The notes below the pieces were generated by a model. That model saw nothing but the letters and a program-made list of their open reading frames with translations, made no database searches and had not been told where the DNA came from. This document shows positions 1 to 9,115 of a DNA stretch of 50,950 nt, in pieces. This DNA is from Bacteroidota bacterium (GTDB lineage Bacteria; Bacteroidota; Bacteroidia; B-17B0; Aurantibacillaceae), in the NCBI GenBank assembly GCA_021323535.1, contig JAJONO010000057.1, forward strand, positions 1 to 50,950, given 5' to 3'. Made by a program: the position numbers and the translations under genes. The stretch's first letter is position 1, and every line of letters starts with the position of its first letter.

Positions 1-324
1 AAAACAATAGATCCTAAATATCTCGCCGCTTTACAAAATGGCAAAAAATTGTTTAAATTGAATTGTGCCACTTGTCATGCTGCGCATGGCGACATGGGCA
101 TTAAATTAAATAATATTAAGGACAGGTTGCCTTCTCCGCCAGAGGAATATTTTATTAAATATGTACTTAATAGCGAAAAGCTTCGTAATGCAGGAGACGC
201 TTATGCGATAAAAGTCTGGGAAGATTGTGGTAAGGCTTCGATGCCTGTTTTTGAGGGTGTGTTAACTGAAGTAGAAATTGCCCAGATTTATTTATTCATT
301 GCGGGGCCCGGACCTAAGCCATAA
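1..324 (+). CDS. c-type cytochrome, 5' end outside window
   Basis: The frame is open from the first base, so the gene starts before the window. The visible part has the class I cytochrome c pattern: NGKKLFKLN followed by CATCH (the CxxCH haem-attachment motif), then about 75 residues and a possible axial Met in ASMPVF before the C-terminal helix EVEIAQIYLFIAG. It should be a periplasmic or membrane-anchored single-haem electron carrier, or the cytochrome domain of a larger protein; the missing 5' end prevents a choice. Downstream is a repeat-bearing gap, so it is probably the last gene of its unit. Confidence 0.8.
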   Translation, partial: KTIDPKYLAALQNGKKLFKLNCATCHAAHGDMGIKLNNIKDRLPSPPEEYFIKYVLNSEKLRNAGDAYAIKVWEDCGKASMPVFEGVLTEVEIAQIYLFIAGPGPKP

Positions 325-343
325 CAATTTTACTGTGACAATT

Positions 344-440
344 TTACCACAAGGGTTCACAAAGAAAGCACAATGTAGCACAAAGAGCGCGTGTACTCTT
401 TGTGAACCTTAGTGATTAACTTTGCGTTACTTTGTGGTTA
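344..440. repeat. imperfect palindromic intergenic element (CACAAAG type)
   Basis: This gap is a nested inverted repeat. The outer arms are TTACCACAA at 344-352 and TTTGTGGTTAA at 430-440; the inner arms are AAGGGTTCACAAAG at 351-364 and CTTTGTGAACCTT at 398-410. The middle holds further copies of GCACAAAG-like words. Similar words occur at 39472-39519 and 48045-48100, so this is a dispersed repeat family, not a gene-specific site. A transcript would form a hairpin behind the cytochrome gene. Confidence 0.6.
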
Positions 441-467
441 AGCATCAAAGTAAATCACAGGATATAA

Positions 468-818
468 ATGCCAAAATTAATCAGGATAATCAATGCGTGG
501 GTAATCAGAGATAGTTTTACTGTGGTTGAGGTTGAACATTCGTTTCAGGGCTTGCCGCAAAAAACAGAATTCACCGACGGAACCACTTTATATCATATCA
601 ATCAAAGAATTCTTTTCGCTCACACAGCTCATCAGCAAAGACAATTTAAGCGCGAAACTACCAGCACTACTATGCTTTCATTTAAAGATGAAGAAGCAAT
701 GAAACAATCAGCCAGTCAACTTTTAGGTAAAGAAACAATGGGTATTTACCAATATACCTTAATGGAAAAAGTCAAAATTAAAACCGGGCACTATGAGATT
801 ATTTCTGACTTGAATTAA
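468..818 (+). CDS. hypothetical protein, 116 aa
   Basis: A small soluble protein with no signal peptide and no membrane segment. It has several short beta-like stretches (IRIINAWVI, FTVVEVEHSF, GIYQYTLMEKVKI) and a His/Gln-rich middle (HTAHQQRQFKRE). I do not recognise the family. The ATG at 468 follows the repeat element directly. The next gene (DUF1444) begins 27 bases after the stop on the same strand, so the two may be co-transcribed. Codon use and length suggest a real gene, but the function is unknown. Confidence 0.6.
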   Translation: MPKLIRIINAWVIRDSFTVVEVEHSFQGLPQKTEFTDGTTLYHINQRILFAHTAHQQRQFKRETTSTTMLSFKDEEAMKQSASQLLGKETMGIYQYTLMEKVKIKTGHYEIISDLN

Positions 819-845
819 TGATTATCTTTAATTAAAATAAAAATC

Positions 846-1442
846 ATGAGTGAGCCAAAAGATCTTTCAACTATCTATCCGTATTTTAAACAGTTTCTGC
901 ACTCGCACGGGAACGCAGAACCTCTTCCTGATGATTTCAGTAATATAGATAAAAGTAAAACATACGAGGCGTCGTCGTTCAGACCCGTTATCAGGAATGT
1001 AAGCGAAGATTTAAACTGCCTTTACGCTTTTGATACTCATTATGGTTATGATATTATTCTTGAAAGTACGCTTAAAGAAATGAATATGACCAAAGAACAG
1101 CTTCATGAGATTGCCATGGAAAATTTCAGAAAGCTGCTTCAAACGAATATGAAAATCATGGGCGATAAAAATGCCCTGATGATAACCGTTAACGGAAACC
1201 TAGAGGCGGGAATGGTATTGGTAGATGAAATATGGGACCAGCTTGAAGAAATAGTGGGCGAGGAAGTTGTGATCGCTGTTCCTTCACGCGATGTGATTGT
1301 AGCGACCGGAAAATCAAACCGTGAGATGATTGATAATTTTCGAGCGAAAGGAAGACATATTTTAGCCACTGCGAGCCACCCTATATCAAAAAACTTTTTT
1401 GTGCGAAATAATAAAAAGTGGGAATTGCTGGAGGAAATTTAA
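846..1442 (+). CDS. DUF1444 (UPF0354/YtpQ-like) protein
   Basis: A 198-residue cytoplasmic protein. The C-terminal two thirds follow the pattern I associate with DUF1444: an N-terminal helix with LHEIAMENFRKL, a central strand NGNLEAGMVLVDEIW, then VVIAVPSRDVIVATGK and a C-terminal segment ending SKNFFVRNNKKWEL. Family members have no firmly established biochemical role. There is no signal peptide. The gene lies 27 bases behind the unknown 116-residue gene, and the next gene is convergent. The family call rests on pattern memory only. Confidence 0.65.
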   Translation: MSEPKDLSTIYPYFKQFLHSHGNAEPLPDDFSNIDKSKTYEASSFRPVIRNVSEDLNCLYAFDTHYGYDIILESTLKEMNMTKEQLHEIAMENFRKLLQTNMKIMGDKNALMITVNGNLEAGMVLVDEIWDQLEEIVGEEVVIAVPSRDVIVATGKSNREMIDNFRAKGRHILATASHPISKNFFVRNNKKWELLEEI

Positions 1443-1476
1443 ACGACCATGTAGGACTTTGGCGAAGTCCACGCAA

Positions 1477-3576
1477 CTACAACCTCGCTCCAAAGATCAA
1501 CACATCGTCTGTCTGCTCCAGCTTACCTTTCCAGTCATTGAACACGCCCGATAATTTTTCTTTTTGCTCTGTTATCGAAAGTTGTTTATTTGAAACCAAT
1601 AACTGAACCAGATTTTTACGTTTAAACTTCTTACCATGCGCGCCGCCAAACTGGTCGGGCATTCCATCGGTAAACATGTAAATGCAATCTCCGCTTTCGT
1701 AATTAACTTCAACTCCTGTAAATGGCAATCCTCTTCCCCTGAAATAACCAACAGGGCGTCGGTCGCCTTTGATTTCTTCGAACGTTTTGTCATCCGCAGA
1801 AACTTTATCGGAGGCGGATCTCGCAACGATCAGCGAATTATTGGCTCCTGCAAATTCAATTTTCTTTTTCGATTCGTCAATACAGATAATGCCAATGTCC
1901 ATTCCATCACGGGCTTCACCCTCGGCCCCGGTTTGTTTTAATGATTTAATGACAAGGTGGCGCAGCTCGCTAAGAATTTCCTGAGGTTGTGAAATGCCCC
2001 TTTCGTTAATGATCTCATTCAGGAAAGCGCTTCCCGCAATACTTAAAAATGCTCCCGGAACGCCGTGCCCGGTGCAATCTGCAACCGCGATTATTTTCTT
2101 CCCGGCCTTCTCTCCGAACCAGTAAAAATCTCCCGACAAAATATCTTTTGGTTCGTATAGAACGAAAAATTCATTCAGTAATTTATTTGTACCGCCAAGG
2201 TCAGGTAAAAAAGTATCCTGTATTCTTTTCGCGTAAAAAATACTATCCGTAATATCCTTATTCTTATTGGTAATGATGTTGTTTTTTTCTTCAACTTCTT
2301 TTGTGCGGACTTTCAGTAGTCTCAGTGTCTTCTTGCTTTTATTGTAACTTCTGAACACCAGTACAAGAGCGCCGCAGATAATTATAATGCCAATGATGCC
2401 AATAATAATGAGATAGTTTTTTTGTTTAAGTTCTGTTTCCTTCAGAAGGCTCTTATTGTTCAGGCTTTTAATTTCATTTTCTTTTCTGTCGTATTCGTAC
2501 TCGGCTTGTAAACGGCGAAGACTTTCATTGTTATTCTGACTGCTCACTGAATCTTTGATATGCGACATTAACTCAAAGGCTTCAAGCGCCTCAGCTATTT
2601 TATTTTGGGCCTTTAATGCTTTCACATAAATATCAAGTGTTGCTGAAACGTCGTGTAAAGAACCTGTTACCTTGGCAATGTCAATGGAAAGACGCGCATT
2701 GGCCTCACTCTTCTTATAATCTTTAACAAGAAAATAGTATTGAGCATAACCCTGGTACAACCACATTAAATCTGATTTTTTTCCACTTATACCAATGAGC
2801 TTGTCCATTTGCTGAACCGCTTCAAAACATTTTGTAGCCTCTTCTCTTAAATAGTAGATCTGCGACAAGCCTTTATAAATATCAATTCCTTTTACTGGTT
2901 CGGCTTCAATGTTTATTGTATCGAGGGCTGAATGAAAACAGTTTTCGGCTTTATCCAGGTAATTAGCATAGAGATAAATTTCTCCCATCATAGTAATGGC
3001 CTGACCGTAACCATCAGCGAATTTATTTTTAGTGCAGATGTCCACCGCTTTTTCGGCGTATCTTATAGTTGAGGCTGTATCGTTGATCTGAAGATACTGA
3101 ACAGCGATATTAAGATTGGAAGTCACAGAACCGCGAATATCTCCGTGCGCCTCTTTGTACCTGGCCGCAAGTGACATGTATTTGATCGACGTTTTCCAGT
3201 TCCCCTGGTGCGAATAAGAAGCGCCAATGGAATTATAAATTTGTCCGATACGTTGATGATCGTTCAGTTTTGTAGCAAGTTTAAGAGCGGTATCAAGATA
3301 GTTGAGTGAGGCAGGAATATTTCCCGATTCCTGTTCAATAACGCCAAGCACATGAAGTGAGCGAAGCAATGTTCTTTCATGACCAAGTTGTCTTGCATCA
3401 AAATAACATTGACGCGAAAGTTCAATGGCCGAATCAATATTTCGATAATGCATTGGCCAAACCGTTTCCAGTTTTTTTATAATAGTAGTTGAATCGGGCC
3501 CGGCGCCAATTAAAGAAAAAGTAAAAAGGAATGCTGCTGCAAAGAGCAGGATTTTCCGGGGGTTATAAAATGTCAC
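1477..3576 (-). CDS. TPR-repeat membrane protein with SpoIIE-type PP2C phosphatase domain
   Basis: 699 residues. Order of parts: signal peptide (residues 1-25), six or so TPR motifs (about 60-340), a coiled-coil approach, one membrane helix at about 388-409 (LIIIGIIGIIIICGALVLVF), a second coiled coil (412-445), and a C-terminal PP2C/SpoIIE domain from about 450. Metal-site motifs are visible: VADCTGHGVPG (498-508), DGMD (557-560), FTDGMPDQFGG (from 635) and the terminal TDDVLIF. The layout predicts an external TPR sensor controlling an internal Ser/Thr phosphatase, as in partner-switching pathways. This architecture is common in Bacteroidota. No anti-sigma or kinase partner is adjacent. Confidence 0.9.
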   Translation of the reverse strand: MTFYNPRKILLFAAAFLFTFSLIGAGPDSTTIIKKLETVWPMHYRNIDSAIELSRQCYFDARQLGHERTLLRSLHVLGVIEQESGNIPASLNYLDTALKLATKLNDHQRIGQIYNSIGASYSHQGNWKTSIKYMSLAARYKEAHGDIRGSVTSNLNIAVQYLQINDTASTIRYAEKAVDICTKNKFADGYGQAITMMGEIYLYANYLDKAENCFHSALDTINIEAEPVKGIDIYKGLSQIYYLREEATKCFEAVQQMDKLIGISGKKSDLMWLYQGYAQYYFLVKDYKKSEANARLSIDIAKVTGSLHDVSATLDIYVKALKAQNKIAEALEAFELMSHIKDSVSSQNNNESLRRLQAEYEYDRKENEIKSLNNKSLLKETELKQKNYLIIIGIIGIIIICGALVLVFRSYNKSKKTLRLLKVRTKEVEEKNNIITNKNKDITDSIFYAKRIQDTFLPDLGGTNKLLNEFFVLYEPKDILSGDFYWFGEKAGKKIIAVADCTGHGVPGAFLSIAGSAFLNEIINERGISQPQEILSELRHLVIKSLKQTGAEGEARDGMDIGIICIDESKKKIEFAGANNSLIVARSASDKVSADDKTFEEIKGDRRPVGYFRGRGLPFTGVEVNYESGDCIYMFTDGMPDQFGGAHGKKFKRKNLVQLLVSNKQLSITEQKEKLSGVFNDWKGKLEQTDDVLIFGARL

Positions 3577-3599
3577 AGAATCAGTTCAAATACTATTAA

Positions 3600-6266
3600 T
3601 TATTCTTTTAGCACTTTTATCATGCTTTCATTTCCGTTTTCCGGAAAAAGCTTAATGATATAAACTCCCTGGACATACTCGCTGAGATCAACAACGATTG
3701 AATTGGAAGATTCAATGTTTTTGTTCCTGATAAGCTGGCCTAAAGAGTTATACAAAGTTAGCTTTCCTGTGAAATTAATATCAAAACTAATTGTTAGTTT
3801 TTCCTTAACGGGATTCGGGAACAGAGAGAAATGTCCGCCATTGCTCAATTCGCCAATTCCTGTACACGCCGAAACAGAAACCGTTACCATTGCAGTATTT
3901 CCGCTACAGCCCGCAGTTGTTGTTCCAATTACATTGTACGTTGTTGTTGTGGCCGGACTAACACTCACGTTGTTTCCGGTTAATGAACCAGGGTTGAAGG
4001 TATAGTTTGTTGCACCGCTTGCAGTTAATGTTGTGGTTTGCCCCGCACAGATAAATGTAAGTGAAGCCACCGCCGAAACAGTAGGATTAGCATTCACAGT
4101 GATCGTAAATGATTTAGGCGCGCTATTACAATTTCCGCTTTTCCCCAGAACAGTATAAGTGGCGTTGCTGCCCGGATTCAATGTTTGTGTTGCTCCGGTT
4201 AATGCGCCTGGGTTCCAGGTATAAGTGGTTGCGCCGCTTGCTGTGATTACGGTTGGGCTTCCAATACAAATGTTGGCGTTGTTTACATTCACTGTAGGAT
4301 TTGCGATTACGCTCATTGTGCCATTGGCTGTGTTACTACAGGTTCCGTTGCTTCCTGTTACATTATAAACCTGTGTGCTGGCCGGACTAACAGTTTGTGT
4401 GGCGCCTGTCATACCACCCGGACTCCAGGTATAAGATGTAGCTCCGGAAGCAAGCAATGTTGCCGATGTTCCAGCGCACATGGTATTGGAAGTTACAGCA
4501 ACTGTTGGAATCGCTACAATAGAAACTGTTTTTGATAAGGTAGAAGAAGAACCCACTCCATTTGTAGCCACCAACGAAACAGTATATGTTCCCGGAGAAG
4601 AATACGACGTAGAAGTATTTTGCGTAGTGGCCGAACTAATGGCTCCGCCTGTCATGGTCCACGCCCAGTTAGTTGGCCCGTTAGTAGAAATATCAGTAAG
4701 CGTTAAAAAATTTCCGACACACAAAGGAGAAGTTACATTGAACGATGCAGTAGGAGCAACGAGACTACACTGTCCAACAGCAATAGCTGTCATAGTAGGT
4801 TGACCACAAACGCCACCTGAGGTATTTCTCGACATTACATTTAATCCGCCATTAATATCATTGGCAATAGGATTACGTTTGTTTTGTGCGTTAGCGATAG
4901 AGTAGTGCATAAAATCATTGGTATTGATCACATGCGATAATTGATGTCCATGCCCTAATTCATGCACTGCTACCGATTCAAAATCAAATTGCGATCCTGT
5001 TGCGTTTGCAGGTCCATACTGCCAGGTGGTTCCACTATCGAAACAAATATCAAGCTCAGAGACATACACGCTTATAACGGTTCCTACTGAACAGGCCGAG
5101 AAATAACTGGTACATCTTCCTAAGACACCGCCCGGCAATTCTGCTCCAACATCAAAACGAACCATGTTTACGCCATCGAGGGCAATTGTGTTTGTTGATA
5201 CAGCTGTGCCAAGTTTCCAGTTAATAAGCGTATTGCATCTCCAGGTATTAAAGGCCCTTATGAAAGGAGCTTTTCCCGACGATGCATCAAAACCCGTATA
5301 CATCTGCCAGGTTATTCCTGCGTTACCGTTAAGGCCAACGTGACGTGTATTTTTTATTGTATTGTTTGAAGTAATATGAACATTAAGTTCTCCGTGGTTT
5401 ACCGTGAGGGTTTGAGCGCTGAGTGTTGGACTGCCCGCAACTGTTACACGCACTTGGCCGGTTCCTGCGGTTCCGCAAACAGTAGAAGCTTTTGTAGGAA
5501 CAAGAACCTGTATCTGTGTATTGCTCCACGAAATATATTGCGATGAATGTGGTTGAATAAAAGTAGCCCCTCCATCGTCGGCATTCAGAAATTCAACAAT
5601 CGATGTTCCTTGTGTTGCCCCAAACGCGCTTCCTGTAATGGTAAGCGTGCTGCTGGTTCCGGCTGTAATGGTGGTTGGCGAAATTCCTGTAATTGCTGCT
5701 ATAGACGATGAAGAGGTAAACTTTGCCCCGGAACCGGGAAGATCAAATTTTGGAAGCCTTGTATTTAAAGCGCTCTGAAGCGCACTGTGTAACTCTTCGT
5801 TCACCGAACCATAGATCTTAAAAGGCTCATAGGCTTTGTTCTCTTTAACATCAAAACGAATAAAGCCTTGTTGGTCGCAATGCGCCTGATAAACCTGGTG
5901 ACCGTATTGTGAAAGTTGCGATTGGAAACCATTCAGCATAAAAACACCCTCCTGGCCCGGAATGAGCTGTAAGGAAGGCTCAACTACCTGTATTTTATCA
6001 TCAACCTCGCCACCTTCTGTAATCACTTCAATGAATTGTAAGGCCAGGGAGCCTTTTAAGACGCTTTGAACTTTAACAAGATTAGAGGTATGAATGTAGT
6101 TCTTTGCTTCGTTCCAAAACGACTTCTTAGCCATTACCTGACCTTTAATGATCAAAGAGCTGTTGCTTACTCTCGAATTCATTGGCACCGCGTACAACAT
6201 ACATTGGCTATAAAAAGTATTGCACATTAGTATGCTGAAAACGCAGAAGAGATAGATTTTTTTCAT
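3600..6266 (-). CDS. T9SS-secreted metzincin-like protease with IPT/TIG and PKD-type domains
   Basis: 888 residues with a signal peptide (1-20). An N-terminal region of about 180 residues is followed by an IPT/TIG domain (about 190-290: ITGISPTTITAG). The protease domain carries HELGHGHQLSH at 435-445 and a Met-turn candidate DFMHY at 451-455, matching the metzincin HExxHxxxxxH layout except that Gly at the usual eighth position is Gln. A PKD-type domain (about 505-590) and three Ig-like repeats with YTWNPG words follow. The end (about 810-888) is a type A T9SS sorting domain: FSLFPNPVKEKLTI, GVYIIKL, and a final basic stretch. The protein should cross the outer membrane and be released or anchored. 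Confidence 0.88.
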   Translation of the reverse strand: MKKIYLFCVFSILMCNTFYSQCMLYAVPMNSRVSNSSLIIKGQVMAKKSFWNEAKNYIHTSNLVKVQSVLKGSLALQFIEVITEGGEVDDKIQVVEPSLQLIPGQEGVFMLNGFQSQLSQYGHQVYQAHCDQQGFIRFDVKENKAYEPFKIYGSVNEELHSALQSALNTRLPKFDLPGSGAKFTSSSSIAAITGISPTTITAGTSSTLTITGSAFGATQGTSIVEFLNADDGGATFIQPHSSQYISWSNTQIQVLVPTKASTVCGTAGTGQVRVTVAGSPTLSAQTLTVNHGELNVHITSNNTIKNTRHVGLNGNAGITWQMYTGFDASSGKAPFIRAFNTWRCNTLINWKLGTAVSTNTIALDGVNMVRFDVGAELPGGVLGRCTSYFSACSVGTVISVYVSELDICFDSGTTWQYGPANATGSQFDFESVAVHELGHGHQLSHVINTNDFMHYSIANAQNKRNPIANDINGGLNVMSRNTSGGVCGQPTMTAIAVGQCSLVAPTASFNVTSPLCVGNFLTLTDISTNGPTNWAWTMTGGAISSATTQNTSTSYSSPGTYTVSLVATNGVGSSSTLSKTVSIVAIPTVAVTSNTMCAGTSATLLASGATSYTWSPGGMTGATQTVSPASTQVYNVTGSNGTCSNTANGTMSVIANPTVNVNNANICIGSPTVITASGATTYTWNPGALTGATQTLNPGSNATYTVLGKSGNCNSAPKSFTITVNANPTVSAVASLTFICAGQTTTLTASGATNYTFNPGSLTGNNVSVSPATTTTYNVIGTTTAGCSGNTAMVTVSVSACTGIGELSNGGHFSLFPNPVKEKLTISFDINFTGKLTLYNSLGQLIRNKNIESSNSIVVDLSEYVQGVYIIKLFPENGNESMIKVLKE

Positions 6267-6458
6267 CAGGTTTTATTTAAGTACCTAAAATATAAAAAAT
6301 AAGTTATAAATCAAAGAGTTAGGGTAGAAGGAGAGGCGTATTAAGACTGGCATGATTTTGTAAATAAACAATTGGCTGTTCAAATCAATTTGTCTCACAT
6401 TCTCAAACAGGATTTTGCTTTTATAGTTTTACTACAAGTTTTTTAAAATATTTCTGAT

Positions 6459-7811
6459 ATGTCTGTTAAACCGAAAAAGACAAGTATCACTGACAAAAAG
6501 ATTTTTGTATTAGATACCTCTGTAATCATCTACGACCACACGGCAATTAAAAATTTTGCTGAGCACGATGTGGTGATCCCGATAACTGTACTTGAAGAAC
6601 TTGATAACTTTAAGAAAGGAAATGACACTAAGAATTTTTCGGCTCGGGAGTTTACAAGATATGTCGATGCCCTCAGCGGCAAAAATACTCTGCAGGAATG
6701 GACCTCTATCAATGGTCCTACACGTGGCAAGTTCAAGATCGAAATGCATACTTCAAGCACCGTAAATGCCGAGAAGGTTTTCGATGAGAGAAAAGCCGAT
6801 CACCGCATCCTTAACACGGCCTTATTCGTAGCTGAGAATAATCCTGGAAGAAAAGTTATTCTTGTTACGAAAGACATTAATCTTCGTATTAAAGCAAAGA
6901 GCCTTAGCCTGCAGGCCGAAGATTATGAAACAGGTAAGATCAAAACTGTTGATGAATTATACAGTGGAATTACTGAAGTTCAGAAAGTAGATAACAGTAA
7001 CATTACCGCGATCTATAACCAGGGACAATGTAAAGCCGCCTCCGTTCTTAAAAAATCGAAGTCGCTGCCAAATCATTATTACATCCTTAAGAATGGTTCG
7101 CAAAGCGTGCTTTCGCGTTATAATGCCGAAGATGATACCATGCGCCGCGTTATTAAAACTGCAGCTTTCGGAGTAATTCCTAAGAACGCGGAACAGGCTT
7201 TCGCGCTTGAAGCTATCATGAACCCGGATATTAAACTGGTGTCGATACAAGGTGTTGCCGGTACCGGAAAAACATTACTATCATTGGCAGGCGCTTTGGA
7301 GTTAAGAAGAAATTATCACCAGATTTATCTTGCACGTCCTATTGTTCCATTGAGCAATAAAGACATTGGGTATCTTCCGGGTGATGTAAACAGCAAGTTG
7401 AATCCATATATGGAGCCGCTGTGGGATAATCTTAAATACATCCGCAGTTTGTTCAGCGAAAAGGATAAGGAACATAAACAGCTCAACGAAATGGTGGAGT
7501 CGCAAAAACTTGTGGTTTGTCCGCTCGCCTATATTCGTGGCCGTAGTTTAAGTAATGTGTTTTTTATTGTGGATGAAGCGCAGAATTTAACGCCACACGA
7601 AGTAAAAACAATTATTACACGCGCCGGAGAAAATACCAAGATCATTTTCACTGGTGATATTCACCAGATCGATACTCCTTATTTAGATGCTCAAAGTAAC
7701 GGTTTGAGTTATTTAATTGAGAAAGTAAAAGGACAGCCACTCTATGCTCACATAACACTTGAAAAAGGTGAACGTAGCGAACTCGCAAATCTTGCAAACG
7801 ACTTGTTATAG
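6459..7811 (+). CDS. phoH: PhoH-family ATPase with N-terminal PIN domain (PhoH2-like)
   Basis: 450 residues. The N-terminal PIN domain (about 12-165) has FVLDTSVII with the acidic site residue Asp19 and LEELDNFKKG. The PhoH ATPase domain (about 235-450) has Walker A GVAGTGKT (265-272), Walker B VFFIVDEAQ (367-375), and sensor FTGDIHQID (397-405). This PIN-PhoH fusion is the PhoH2/YlaK type, described as an RNA helicase coupled to a ribonuclease. All expected catalytic words are present and the length is normal. A strong terminator follows within 30 bases, so it is probably transcribed alone. Confidence 0.93.
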   Translation: MSVKPKKTSITDKKIFVLDTSVIIYDHTAIKNFAEHDVVIPITVLEELDNFKKGNDTKNFSAREFTRYVDALSGKNTLQEWTSINGPTRGKFKIEMHTSSTVNAEKVFDERKADHRILNTALFVAENNPGRKVILVTKDINLRIKAKSLSLQAEDYETGKIKTVDELYSGITEVQKVDNSNITAIYNQGQCKAASVLKKSKSLPNHYYILKNGSQSVLSRYNAEDDTMRRVIKTAAFGVIPKNAEQAFALEAIMNPDIKLVSIQGVAGTGKTLLSLAGALELRRNYHQIYLARPIVPLSNKDIGYLPGDVNSKLNPYMEPLWDNLKYIRSLFSEKDKEHKQLNEMVESQKLVVCPLAYIRGRSLSNVFFIVDEAQNLTPHEVKTIITRAGENTKIIFTGDIHQIDTPYLDAQSNGLSYLIEKVKGQPLYAHITLEKGERSELANLANDLL

Positions 7812-7837
7812 TTAGTTCTAAAATGGTTCCAAAAACG

Positions 7838-7868
7838 AAAGAAGCCGGTTGCTGTGACCGGCTTCTTT
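7838..7868 (+). terminator. Rho-independent terminator after the PhoH gene
   Basis: A perfect 12-bp stem, AAAGAAGCCGGT (7838-7849) with ACCGGCTTCTTT (7857-7868), closes a 7-base loop 26 bases after the phoH stop codon. The T-rich end of the stem gives the required U tract. It could also act for the convergent gene ending at 7993, but the repeats lie in between. Confidence 0.85.
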
Positions 7869-7877
7869 ATTAACTTG

Positions 7878-7971
7878 CGACTCCTCTGGAGTCGGAATCG
7901 AAAGATGACTCCGTAGGAGTCACACACGTGTAGACAATTATAACATAGGAGATTCGACCCCAGCGGGGTCG
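7878..7971. repeat. three 17-bp triloop palindromes
   Basis: Three separate palindromes share one design: 7-bp arms around a 3-base loop. They are CGACTCC-TCT-GGAGTCG (7878-7894), TGACTCC-GTA-GGAGTCA (7906-7922) and CGACCCC-AGC-GGGGTCG (7955-7971). The loops differ while the stems keep pairing, which points to selection or copying for hairpin form. They lie between two convergent genes. Short palindromes like these resemble REP-type elements. Confidence 0.7.
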
Positions 7972-7992
7972 CACCAATAATGAAATCAAAAA

Positions 7993-8691
7993 TTATTTTT
8001 TCGAATTTAAAACCGTGTATCCCTGCAATTTTTCTTTGTTGCTGTAGATCTCGCTTTTAACCATACCAATGTCTTTGCTATACCATTCGGCGCATTTTGA
8101 ACGAATGGTGAACAACATTTTGGTTTCCACATCATAAGTTATCTTCACACATTTGAATGTTCCTGCGGGAACTGTTACATCTTCTATCGCTGCAACTTTA
8201 CGATTACTGATGCCAATAGTAAGATTAAGCCCTATTGGATTATCTTCTGTTTTGGAAGACATTTTTAAAGAGCCGTCTTTGAGTGTTTGTCCCACCTGGG
8301 GATTTGCAGGAATATCGAGTTTATCAGCTGTAATAGTAACTTTAGTATCCTTAAAACTTTTACGTTGTTCTTCTGTGATCATGGATTGCATATCTACAGT
8401 AAATCCTCCGTTTTCACAGGTAAGAACATAAGTTGAAGTGCCAGCTGATTTTTCTTTTTTGTCAAAAGCCTCTGCCTGCATTTCTATTTCCTGTTTAGTG
8501 GCAGATTTGCGAATAGCAACAACTTTTGTCCGGTTCATGCCCGTAAATTTATTATCGTCGTTATAACTTTTGTATTCCATTTCGCTGCCTTCTTTTGAAG
8601 GAATGTATAATACACAATCGTCAGCGGGTAAAAACGCGCTGAAAGAAATAACAATGGCAATTAAGATTACCGGTTTAAAAAGTATTTTCAT
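7993..8691 (-). CDS. exported protein, DUF3108/TapB-like
   Basis: The start at 8691 gives 232 residues beginning MKILFKPVILIAIVIS, a clear signal peptide; the frame stays open to 8820, but those extra 43 residues would place a non-signal sequence ahead of it. The mature protein is beta-rich and ends with TVPAGTFKCVKITYDV and AEWYSKDIGMVKSE, a C-terminal pattern shared by DUF3108 and TapB-like Bacteroidota proteins (periplasmic or surface beta barrels of unknown role). One Cys pair (CVLYIP near the N-terminus, CENGG) may be structural. It is transcribed alone, towards the phoH terminator. Confidence 0.7.
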   Translation of the reverse strand: MKILFKPVILIAIVISFSAFLPADDCVLYIPSKEGSEMEYKSYNDDNKFTGMNRTKVVAIRKSATKQEIEMQAEAFDKKEKSAGTSTYVLTCENGGFTVDMQSMITEEQRKSFKDTKVTITADKLDIPANPQVGQTLKDGSLKMSSKTEDNPIGLNLTIGISNRKVAAIEDVTVPAGTFKCVKITYDVETKMLFTIRSKCAEWYSKDIGMVKSEIYSNKEKLQGYTVLNSKK

Positions 8692-8837
8692 GGGATTTGT
8701 TTTAGTAGAAGCGAATATATTATTTAATCTGAAATTGGAAAAGAAGATAAGCGCGGAAAATTTTCCCCGGACACATTTCACAATCTCTAAAGTCCCGAAG
8801 GGCCTTAACACTATTAACACGTAGAATCTAAAGCGCT

Positions 8838-9037
8838 CCAGCCCCGGAGGGGGTGAATATCAAAAGTGTTTTATCAGACTCAACGTTGTCCTTCAGATCT
8901 ACTATGAGATAAAGCCGAACTAATTACATTCAGAAAACGGTTATTATTCACCCCCTCCGGGGCTGGGGCATCTCATTCATGCATACCTTAATAATATTTA
9001 ACCCCTTCAGGGCTAATGAATGAGGTTCTTCGGGGCT
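8838..9037. repeat. GC-rich palindromic repeats in a 424-bp gap
   Basis: The gap 8692-9115 holds no gene I can support. It contains a perfect 22-bp inverted pair: 8838-8859 (CCAGCCCCGGAGGGGGTGAA and two more bases) and its reverse complement at 8945-8966. Each arm contains its own small triloop palindrome CCCC-GGA-GGGG. A third, degenerate unit (AACCCCTTCAGGGCT, then GTTCTTCGGGGCT) lies at about 9000-9037. The arms enclose about 85 ordinary AT-rich bases. This looks like a REP-type element related to the set at 7878-7971. Confidence 0.7.
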
Positions 9038-9115
9038 TTTGTAAAATAATCTTAGGAGTGCGTTGTAGGTTAAAACATAACACGACACAATAACGCAAAC
9101 AAACTCTTCCATGAT

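Noticed and set aside
8692-8820. Longer start for the exported gene at 7993-8691
   Set aside because: The extra 43 residues lie ahead of a normal signal peptide and reach into the repeat-bearing gap.
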